NCBI GenBank assembly: GCA_964577255.1
Contig: CAZNYM010000002.1
Location: 1 to 64,000, forward strand
Length of the DNA: 64,000 bases
Direction: 5' to 3'
Source: Micavibrio_C sp964577255
Lineage (GTDB): Bacteria > Pseudomonadota > Alphaproteobacteria > Micavibrionales > Micavibrionaceae
This document shows, piece by piece, positions 57,933 through 64,000 of this stretch. The notes beneath the pieces were generated by a model. It ran no database searches. It was not told where the DNA came from and saw nothing but the letters and a program-made list of their open reading frames with translations. The stretch's first letter is position 1. Each line of letters begins with the position of its first letter. A program made the position numbers and the translations under genes.

Positions 57933-60182
57933 ATGGCCCCCGATCCCGCCACCCTTTACGACCCGATCCCCGTGGGTGTCTGCCTGCTCGACGCCGGAGC
58001 CCGTGATTTTCCCGTCGTTTACGCCAATCCGGCCTTCGCCGCGCTGACGGGCCTGAACGCGGCGGCGGGGGCCGATCTGGGCGCGGCGCTGCCGGGTCTG
58101 CGCGGTCTGCTCGCCGCCCTGCCCGCCGCCGGGGCTTCCGTGGTCGACATCGCCGAGGCCAACGGGCGCTGGATCAAGATCGCCGCGCACAGGGATGCCG
58201 GCCGCTGGGCGCTGTGGTGTGTCGACATCACCGAGGCCAAGACCACAGAAGAGCATCTCAAGCAGCAGATCGAGCAGGCCGACGCCGCCGCCGAGATGAA
58301 GGCCAATTTCCTCGCCACCATGAGCCACGAGATCCGCACGCCGATGCAGGCGGTCTACGGCCTGCTCGAGCTTATCAATGAGGAAAAGCCCGACGCCAAG
58401 ATCAAGACCATGGTCGACATCGCCAAGACCTCGGCCAGCGGGCTGCTCGAAATCCTCGACGACATTCTCGACCTGGCCAAGATCGACGCGCACAAAATGG
58501 AGCTCGACACGTTCGAGGTGCCGGTGCGCACGCTCGTGCGCGGCACGCTCGAGGCGCTCTCGGTCAAGGTCGTGGGCAAGAACGTCACCCTGGCCGACGA
58601 TATAGCGCAGGATGTGCCCTTCGTCGTCATCGGCGATCCCAAGCGGCTGCGCCAGATTCTTATGAACCTCACCGGCAACGCGCTCAAATTCACTGAAAAG
58701 GGCGCGGTGACCGTGCGGGTGAAAAAGGGCGGCGAGTTCGAGAAAGAGGGTCGCCGGTACTTCATTCTGCGTTTTGAAATCGTCGATACCGGCATCGGCA
58801 TGCCCGAAGCCGTGTGCAAAAAACTGTTCCAGCCCTTCCGCCAGGCCGACAGCTCGACATCGCGCAAATACGGTGGCACCGGCCTCGGACTTTCCATCTG
58901 CAAGAAGCTGGTCGAACTGATGGAAGGCAGGATCGGCGTCGAAAGCACGCCCGGCCAGGGCTCGACCTTCTGGTTCGAGATCCCCACCGAGGAAGTGAGC
59001 ACCAGCGCCACCACCGTGCAGCTGCCGCAGCTTGAAGGGGTGTCGGTGCTCTCGGTTGAGGACCACCCGCAGGGCGCGCGCGAGATCGTGCGTTCGCTTG
59101 AGTCCATGGGCGCGCGGGTGGAAAGCTGTCAGACCTATCAGGAAGGGCTCAAACTCGTGCGCCGCCGTCCCTTCGACGTGGCGCTGGTCGACCAGGGCCT
59201 GCCGGATGGCCTTGGCATAGACCTGGTGCGCGAGATCATGCAGCTGCGCCCGCACATGGGCATCATCATGTACACGGTGCGCGATGATATCGGGCTCCAG
59301 CATACATTGCAGAGCCTGGGCGTCACTTATCTGCCCAAGCCGGCGAGCCGCCTGGGCCTCGGCACCGCCGTCAAAGACGCGGCGCGCAAGACCATCCGCA
59401 TCGAAAGCGGCAAGCCTGCGCGGCTGCTCATCGCCGAGGATACCGCCAGCGTGCGCGACGTGCTGCAGCGCCAGCTTGAAAAACTGGGTGTCGGCGCAGA
59501 TTTCGTCATGAACGGGCGCGAGGCGGTGAAGGCCCTCGAGAGCGGCCTGTACGGCATCGTCTTCACCGACCTGCACATGCCCGAGATGGACGGCTACGAC
59601 CTGGCCGGCAAGATCCGCGCCGACGAAAAGGCGGCGGGCGATACGCAGCACCTGCCCGTCATCGTCCTGACTGCCGACGTGCAGATGGCGCAGCGCCAGG
59701 TCTATCTGCGCCACGGCTTCGACGAATGTCTGCTCAAGCCCGTGTCGATGGGTCAGCTGCGCCGCCTGCTGATCCGCTGGGGCCTGCTCGATTACCACGA
59801 AGAAGATGGTGGCGGAGAAGCGGCCGCGCCTGTCACTGCGCCCGAAACAGCCGCACCGGCGCTTGATCTCGAGGCGGTCAAGCGCCAGATGGGTGCAGTC
59901 GATGCGGGCGCGATCGAGATGCTGCATCTGTTCGTTGACATGACCGCGCCCCAGATTGCCGCCATGAAAGAAGCCGAAGCGCACAAGGACGGGCCGCACC
60001 TGCGCGAACTGGCGCACAGCCTCAAGGGATCAGCGCGCTCGGCGGGCTGCAACGTGCTGGGCGATATCGCGGCCACGCTGCAGAAAGCGTGCGAAGAAAA
60101 CAGGTCTTACGAAGGCTTAGTCGGCCGGATTGACGCCGAATTCGCCCGCGCCGCACGGGAGATAAAGGCTCTAAAAACCTGA
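57933..60182 (+). CDS. Hybrid sensor histidine kinase with two receivers and Hpt
   Basis: A 749-residue phosphorelay protein. Layout: a PAS-like sensor (about 1-90), a HisKA box with the phospho-His (ATMSHEIRTPMQAV), a HATPase domain with LMNLTGNALKFTEKG, DTGIGMPE and GGTGLGLSICKKLVE, a first receiver (VEDHPQG to VDQGLPDG), a second receiver (IAEDTAS, phospho-Asp in FTDLHMPEMDG) and a C-terminal Hpt with AHSLKGSARSAG. No transmembrane helix is visible, so the protein is soluble. No partner regulator is adjacent. The role cannot be told from sequence. Confidence 0.95.
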   Translation: MAPDPATLYDPIPVGVCLLDAGARDFPVVYANPAFAALTGLNAAAGADLGAALPGLRGLLAALPAAGASVVDIAEANGRWIKIAAHRDAGRWALWCVDITEAKTTEEHLKQQIEQADAAAEMKANFLATMSHEIRTPMQAVYGLLELINEEKPDAKIKTMVDIAKTSASGLLEILDDILDLAKIDAHKMELDTFEVPVRTLVRGTLEALSVKVVGKNVTLADDIAQDVPFVVIGDPKRLRQILMNLTGNALKFTEKGAVTVRVKKGGEFEKEGRRYFILRFEIVDTGIGMPEAVCKKLFQPFRQADSSTSRKYGGTGLGLSICKKLVELMEGRIGVESTPGQGSTFWFEIPTEEVSTSATTVQLPQLEGVSVLSVEDHPQGAREIVRSLESMGARVESCQTYQEGLKLVRRRPFDVALVDQGLPDGLGIDLVREIMQLRPHMGIIMYTVRDDIGLQHTLQSLGVTYLPKPASRLGLGTAVKDAARKTIRIESGKPARLLIAEDTASVRDVLQRQLEKLGVGADFVMNGREAVKALESGLYGIVFTDLHMPEMDGYDLAGKIRADEKAAGDTQHLPVIVLTADVQMAQRQVYLRHGFDECLLKPVSMGQLRRLLIRWGLLDYHEEDGGGEAAAPVTAPETAAPALDLEAVKRQMGAVDAGAIEMLHLFVDMTAPQIAAMKEAEAHKDGPHLRELAHSLKGSARSAGCNVLGDIAATLQKACEENRSYEGLVGRIDAEFARAAREIKALKT

Positions 60183-60184
60183 TA

Positions 60185-60898
60185 TTACGGGCAGGTCGCG
60201 CCTTCATCCGGATACAGAGACTCGACCGCGTCGACCGTGGTCTCGTTGTCGACGATCATCCATACACGAAAGCAGGTCGAGCCGCTCGGGCACGTCACGG
60301 TGCCGTCGTTATCCAGCGCCACGTTGGAGCCCGACGTTGTGATCTTGTCGGCTTCGCACGGCGCGAACGCTTCGTTCAGCTTGTCGAGCGCGCTTTGCAG
60401 ATAAGCGTCCGACTTGTCGGTGGCGATCCAGAAAAACACCCCGTCCTCGCCGTTGTACCACTGCCATTCCCCGAACAGAGGCGGCGCCGGCGGCAGGAAC
60501 TTTCCGCCCCCGGCCGCGAAGATGTCGGTATGGTTGGGGTCGTCGCCCGGGTTGCCCGGGCAACGTATGTTGCGCACCTGGCGGTTGGCGTCGGGACTGG
60601 TCAGGTGGGTCGAGTTAGGCGGCAGCGGATAGCGCTTGTCGGCGCCCGGATCGGTGCCGGCACCGGTATTGTCGATGGTGGCGTCTCCACCCGGATGCAG
60701 TAGAATGCATTCCTGCACCGCAGAGCGGATGAAATCGGCCTGCGAGGTAATGTCGGAAACCGTACGGAAGGTGCCCTGCGACTGGGTCTGCTGGCTCGAG
60801 GGATCCATGAAGGCGATGGTGATCGCCGCCAGCAGGGCGATGGCGATCAGGATATAAACCAGGGCGCTGCCCCGTTCGGTTCGTCTCAAGCGCTTCAT
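60185..60898 (-). CDS. Pilin-like protein of a pilus or type II secretion-like cluster
   Basis: A 237-residue protein from the ATG at 60898. A basic leader (MKRLRRTERG) ends at a prepilin-like Gly-Ser and is followed by a 20-residue hydrophobic helix (SALVYILIAIALLAAITIAF). This is the type IV prepilin pattern, though the +5 Glu is missing. The C-terminal domain has several Cys, one pair in the last 60 residues, and Asp/Pro-rich loops. Last gene of the cluster; it is 73 bp past the other pilin-like gene and ends two bases from the histidine kinase. Confidence 0.7.
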   Translation of the reverse strand: MKRLRRTERGSALVYILIAIALLAAITIAFMDPSSQQTQSQGTFRTVSDITSQADFIRSAVQECILLHPGGDATIDNTGAGTDPGADKRYPLPPNSTHLTSPDANRQVRNIRCPGNPGDDPNHTDIFAAGGGKFLPPAPPLFGEWQWYNGEDGVFFWIATDKSDAYLQSALDKLNEAFAPCEADKITTSGSNVALDNDGTVTCPSGSTCFRVWMIVDNETTVDAVESLYPDEGATCP

Positions 60899-60971
60899 AA
60901 AATCATCCTCAAAAGAAGACCCGGGTTGATTATACATCAACCCGGGCCGGAAACCATGGTCCTGAAAGCGT

Positions 60972-61685
60972 CTAGCGCTCGATCAGGACGTGGTAATAGA
61001 CATTCACGCCGCCCTGGGCGAAGCAGCCGAAGGGCTGGCCGTTCAGGGCATGGGCCGCCCCGGTGTCGCCGATCGTGCCGCCGCAGCCGCCTTGGCAGAC
61101 GCCGATACCGTCGAATTTCTCGGTGGCGAAGTCGATGCCGGCTTCAGCAGGAGGCGTAGTCGGCAGGCCCAGTTCCTGGTTGATCCGGGCGCAGATCGAG
61201 TCGGTGATATCGGGCAGGAAGGCGATCAGGTCGGCCTCGGCCGCCGTGCCGCCGGTGGTGCCCAGCTGGTTGATTTCGTTTTCGGCGTTGAAAATCCACA
61301 CGCCATTGCCGCCGGTGTCGAGAACGTCGGAAGGTGCGTTGGTGAAAGTGGCACCGCCGCCCGAGGGGTGGAACACGCAGGCCGTGGGCGGTGAGCCCGT
61401 GCAGCCGGCAAAATCCGAAGGCGGGTTGAATTCAAGCTCGGAAACATCTGTGCCGCTGATGATCATACGCACGATCGAGGTGCGCACCCCGGCAGGATAC
61501 TGGGTCAGCTGCGCGCTGTTGATCAGGTTGGTCTCGCTGCTGGCATCGCCGCCGCCGGAACGGGTCGACTGCGTAACGGCGTACGAAAGGGCGGCAAAAA
61601 GGGCCACGGCAATCAGGATCAGGAATAAAACGTTGCCGCTTTCCCCCTGCCGGTCGTGCATTCCTTCTGTCGTCTGGATCATCAT
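60972..61685 (-). CDS. Second pilin-like protein
   Basis: A 237-residue protein with an N-terminal leader ending ESG followed by a hydrophobic helix (NVLFLILIAVALFAALSYAV), the type IV prepilin arrangement. The mature domain is large and Ser/Gly/Pro-rich, with six cysteines including CQGGCGG near residue 205. Resembles the neighbouring protein at 60185 in size and plan but not in sequence. Length exceeds that of a major pilin, so a minor or tip pseudopilin is a fair guess. Confidence 0.68.
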   Translation of the reverse strand: MMIQTTEGMHDRQGESGNVLFLILIAVALFAALSYAVTQSTRSGGGDASSETNLINSAQLTQYPAGVRTSIVRMIISGTDVSELEFNPPSDFAGCTGSPPTACVFHPSGGGATFTNAPSDVLDTGGNGVWIFNAENEINQLGTTGGTAAEADLIAFLPDITDSICARINQELGLPTTPPAEAGIDFATEKFDGIGVCQGGCGGTIGDTGAAHALNGQPFGCFAQGGVNVYYHVLIER

Positions 61686-61746
61686 AAGCGCTCCGTCTTG
61701 CTTGCGTTTAAAGGTACTCTAACACCGATTTTTCCGATAAAAACCC

Positions 61747-62304
61747 TTATTGTGGCTTATCCACTGAAACCTTGTTAATTTTCAGAAGCACAGAGAGTTT
61801 GTCCTTGTCACACTCTCTACCGACGCATAATTTCTCGACGCTCACGCGCCAGCCCTGGCCGCCATTCTGCACATGGCCCACGGCTTCGCGGAACTGGGCG
61901 AAGCTGCTGGTGGTGTTGGCGGTGATGGTGATGCTGGGCCCCTGGCTCTTGATGACCAGCCCGGGATAAAGCAGCGCCATTTCCTTGGCGAAGGTTTCAA
62001 TCAGCTTGGGATCTACGGGCACGTCCTTAATGACCGGCACGACCGGCTGCAGGGCCTGGGTCTCCTTGAGCTTGGCCTTCATCTCGGTGAGGGTCTGCAT
62101 CTGCACGGTCGTGAACAGGCCGATGGCGGCTGCGGCGGCCCAGGCAATGCCGGCAGCCACCAGCACGGTGTTACCCGCTGTCTGGGGCAGTTTTTCCAGA
62201 AAGGTATTCAGGTCCTGCGAGGCCTGCGGACTGACATATTTCTGGAGCGATCGCCAATCTATCGCCTTGAAATTCAACGGACTCTCCTTGCCGCCGGGGG
62301 GCAT
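61747..62304 (-). CDS. Bitopic membrane protein of a pilus-like cluster
   Basis: A 185-residue protein: a cytoplasmic N-terminus, one membrane helix (NTVLVAAGIAWAAAAAIGLFTTV, about 45-67), a coiled coil (TLTEMKAKLKETQAL) and a periplasmic alpha/beta domain with two Cys (LCVGRECDKD). The plan is that of PilO/GspM-type assembly proteins. Identity as PilO is not proven. Located between the larger bitopic gene and the pilin-like genes. Confidence 0.55.
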   Translation of the reverse strand: MPPGGKESPLNFKAIDWRSLQKYVSPQASQDLNTFLEKLPQTAGNTVLVAAGIAWAAAAAIGLFTTVQMQTLTEMKAKLKETQALQPVVPVIKDVPVDPKLIETFAKEMALLYPGLVIKSQGPSITITANTTSSFAQFREAVGHVQNGGQGWRVSVEKLCVGRECDKDKLSVLLKINKVSVDKPQ

Positions 62305-62428
62305 CCCATACCCCTTGAAAGCGACTCAAATGCTATATTAATTCTAGTGGATAAACTTTAAAACACCATAAATATCTGAAAAAGGTACCTTTTTCAGGGT
62401 TTTCCGGCTCTGATTTTACCTAAAAAAC

Positions 62429-63436
62429 TTAACTGCTGCCCTTGAGACGAACCCGGCCGTCCTTCTCCACCTTGGGCTGGACGGTACCCTTGAGGACCGC
62501 GTCGCCGCCGCTGTAGACCTGCGGCACCAGGGCCTCCCACTCGACCTTGCCCTTCTCGATCTGGTAGCGCACCAGGGTCCCCTCGCGTTGTTGCAGGGTA
62601 TCGAGCAATTGCTGGATCCGGACCATGTGCTTGATGGTGTCCGACTGCATGGCGCTGTATGCCTTGGTCATGAGATCGAGCGACGCAGTTTCGGTCTTCT
62701 GCCTGACGGTCTCGAGGTCGCGCTTGACGAAGCCTATGCTGGCGTAATTGAACAGGAGAACCAGAAGAACGACGCCGTTGAGCAGAAGCCCGGCGTAAAG
62801 CAGAAGCCGCGCCGCCGCGCGCGAAAGTTGTTCCGAGCGCAGAGCGCGGTTGCGCCAGGGCACCGTCTGCGCCACCTCGGGATTGATGGTGACGAAGTTG
62901 GCGTCCATGCTCTGAATGCGGGGTAAAAGCGTGCGCGCCGCACCCAAGAACACCTGCATGCGGCCCGTTTCCGGATCCCAGCGCAGGGCCGATGCCTGGC
63001 CTTCCTGCTCGTACAGATAAACCGTCTGCCGGTCCCAGTATTCGCTATTGCCGGGCAGCGCGGCCGCGAGCGGACACCAGCTGTCAGGGCTCGAGGCGAG
63101 CGAAGACGACGGGCAGGCCAGGTACCAGCAGCGTCCCTGCTCCACGCTGTAGCAAAAATGAACCTTCTCCGTCCCGCAGGCCTGGGCGGCGGCGTTCCAT
63201 ACCGCCTCTTCCTCCGTGCCGGGAACGTGCGGCACCGAGCCGCCGATCAGGTCGGCCGGCAGATAGGGCGTGAGATTGCTTTTGAAATCCTTGACCTCGG
63301 CAGCGATATAGGCGGCGATGCTGGGTTTGAGCTTCATCGCCCCCATGCCGGCCGGGTCCGCGGCCGGAACAACAACAGCGGCGTCCGCCGCTTTCTTCTT
63401 CCTGGTGAAGGGGTTGTCTTTGAAGGTCAGAACCAC
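62429..63436 (-). CDS. Bitopic membrane protein with cytoplasmic and coiled-coil domains
   Basis: A 335-residue protein. A cytoplasmic part of about 210 residues is followed by one membrane helix (LLLYAGLLLNGVVLLVLLFNY), a coiled coil (VKRDLETVRQKTETASLDLM) and a basic C-terminal tail. GspL/PilN-type assembly proteins have this topology. No exact family recognised. It lies one base from the GspF-like gene's stop and precedes the PilO-like gene. Confidence 0.6.
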   Translation of the reverse strand: MVLTFKDNPFTRKKKAADAAVVVPAADPAGMGAMKLKPSIAAYIAAEVKDFKSNLTPYLPADLIGGSVPHVPGTEEEAVWNAAAQACGTEKVHFCYSVEQGRCWYLACPSSSLASSPDSWCPLAAALPGNSEYWDRQTVYLYEQEGQASALRWDPETGRMQVFLGAARTLLPRIQSMDANFVTINPEVAQTVPWRNRALRSEQLSRAAARLLLYAGLLLNGVVLLVLLFNYASIGFVKRDLETVRQKTETASLDLMTKAYSAMQSDTIKHMVRIQQLLDTLQQREGTLVRYQIEKGKVEWEALVPQVYSGGDAVLKGTVQPKVEKDGRVRLKGSS

Positions 63437-63437
63437 G

Positions 63438-64000
63438 CTACATTGCTCCCTGCATCAGGCCGCCCATCATGCTGTCGAGGCTCATGTTCATGACGGTGAG
63501 GGCGTAGATGGCGCTACCGAAGGCGAGAACCAGATAAACGCCTGTCATGCCGAAGGCAAGCCAGACGATCAGGCTGTGTTTTGTCTTGGCCGAAGCGGAC
63601 CGCATTTCGGCAACCGACTCTAACACTGTAGCAACTTGGCCGAGGTCAGACAAGCTGGCCAGTTCCATGCGCTCGCTGCGTGTCAGCGGCTCGCGGTCCA
63701 GGGCCGAGCCCAGCATCACCCCGCGCTCCAGCTCCTGGCTGGCATTTTTCCAATAAGCGGAAACGTCCGGCACGTTGGTCGCTTCCGAGGATTGTTTGAG
63801 TGCGTCGCCGATCGGCACCAGTCCACGCAGCATCCGTGCCGCCGCCATCATCGAGTCGGCAAAGCCCAGGTCGCGCAGATAGGCGCCGATCAAGGGCAGC
63901 TTGCGGACGATGCGGGCGGTGGGCCAGTCGGTCTTGCCTTTGTTGACCCAGTAGGAAATCACGCACCAGACCAGAAACCCGCCCATGGCGAAGGCGGAAA
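63438..64000 (-). CDS. GspF/PilC-type inner-membrane assembly protein, 3' part
   Basis: C-terminal part, about 187 residues, of a type II secretion F/PilC family protein that forms the inner-membrane core of pilus and pseudopilus machines. Seen: a membrane segment at the visible start (MGGFLVWCVISYWV), the PLIGAYLRDLGFADSMMAAARMLRGLVPIGDAL motif, SELG-like loops and the final membrane segment (LIVWLAFGMTGVYLVLAFGSAIYAL). The upstream end lies past 64000, so length is unknown. It anchors the identity of the cluster as pilus or secretion-like. Confidence 0.85.
   Translation of the reverse strand, partial: SAFAMGGFLVWCVISYWVNKGKTDWPTARIVRKLPLIGAYLRDLGFADSMMAAARMLRGLVPIGDALKQSSEATNVPDVSAYWKNASQELERGVMLGSALDREPLTRSERMELASLSDLGQVATVLESVAEMRSASAKTKHSLIVWLAFGMTGVYLVLAFGSAIYALTVMNMSLDSMMGGLMQGAM

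Noticed and set aside
57741..60017. A 758-residue minus-strand ORF across the histidine kinase
   Set aside because: It is the antisense shadow of a GC-rich gene. The plus strand has all kinase motifs and the antisense reading has none.
1..64000. tRNA genes, CRISPR arrays, transposases, prophage or integrase
   Set aside because: None was seen on either strand. Repeats beyond those listed (FG-GAP repeats, MraZ boxes, dyads) were not found, but short or diverged elements could be missed by eye.

Overview
The window is a GC-rich, gene-dense chromosomal segment of a Gram-negative bacterium. The dcw cluster with murB between murC and ddl, the order sdhC-sdhD-sdhA, a three-part PntAA/PntAB/PntB transhydrogenase, a short zinc-ligand-free bL36, and CtrA-, GANTC- and DnaA-type motifs beside lpxC and ftsZ all point to an alphaproteobacterium. 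A placement near Rhodospirillales or Micavibrionales is a guess from overall feel, not something the sequence proves.

Layout. 1-3832 (minus): the elongasome genes mreB, mreC, mreD and the 5' part of mrdA (PBP2), which runs off the left edge. 3944-7041: a DUF3137 protein, rpmJ with its own promoter and terminator, a DUF3307 membrane protein, and a cNMP-binding/EAL c-di-GMP phosphodiesterase. 7248-18040: a surface-protein secretion module, made of a 1210-residue FecR/FG-GAP/RTX-like protein facing a TolC-ABC-HlyD type I exporter and a CHASE2 nucleotide cyclase. 18237-21210: the pnt operon. 21256-25099: a hydrolase, a small protein, a queuosine-salvage-like protein and three tandem two-helix membrane proteins of unknown family.

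25112-45187 (minus) is the complete division and cell-wall cluster mraZ-rsmH-ftsL-ftsI-murE-murF-mraY-murD-ftsW-murG-murC-murB-ddl-ftsQ-ftsA-ftsZ-lpxC. Most junctions overlap by a few bases. Two long gaps in it carry regulatory sequence: the ftsA-ftsZ gap (a perfect DnaA box and eight GANTC sites) and the region upstream of mraZ (five 10-bp-spaced MraZ-type boxes). The lpxC leader has a full CtrA motif and a long dyad. Between mraZ and rnpB sits an apparently unannotated unit: a perfect FNR/FixK box, a 48-residue membrane-protein ORF and a terminator.

45957-57837: RNase P RNA, an amidase, periplasmic MsrA, a pair of tandem paralogues of unknown family, and succinate dehydrogenase genes split into sdhB and sdhCDA by about 3 kb of unrelated genes, followed by asd. 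57933-64000: a hybrid histidine kinase with two receivers and Hpt, then a minus-strand pilus/type II secretion-like cluster (GspF/PilC-like, two bitopic assembly-like proteins, two pilin-like proteins) that runs off the right edge. There are no tRNA genes, transposases, CRISPR arrays or phage genes that I can support. The sequence contains a 10-N gap inside murC.
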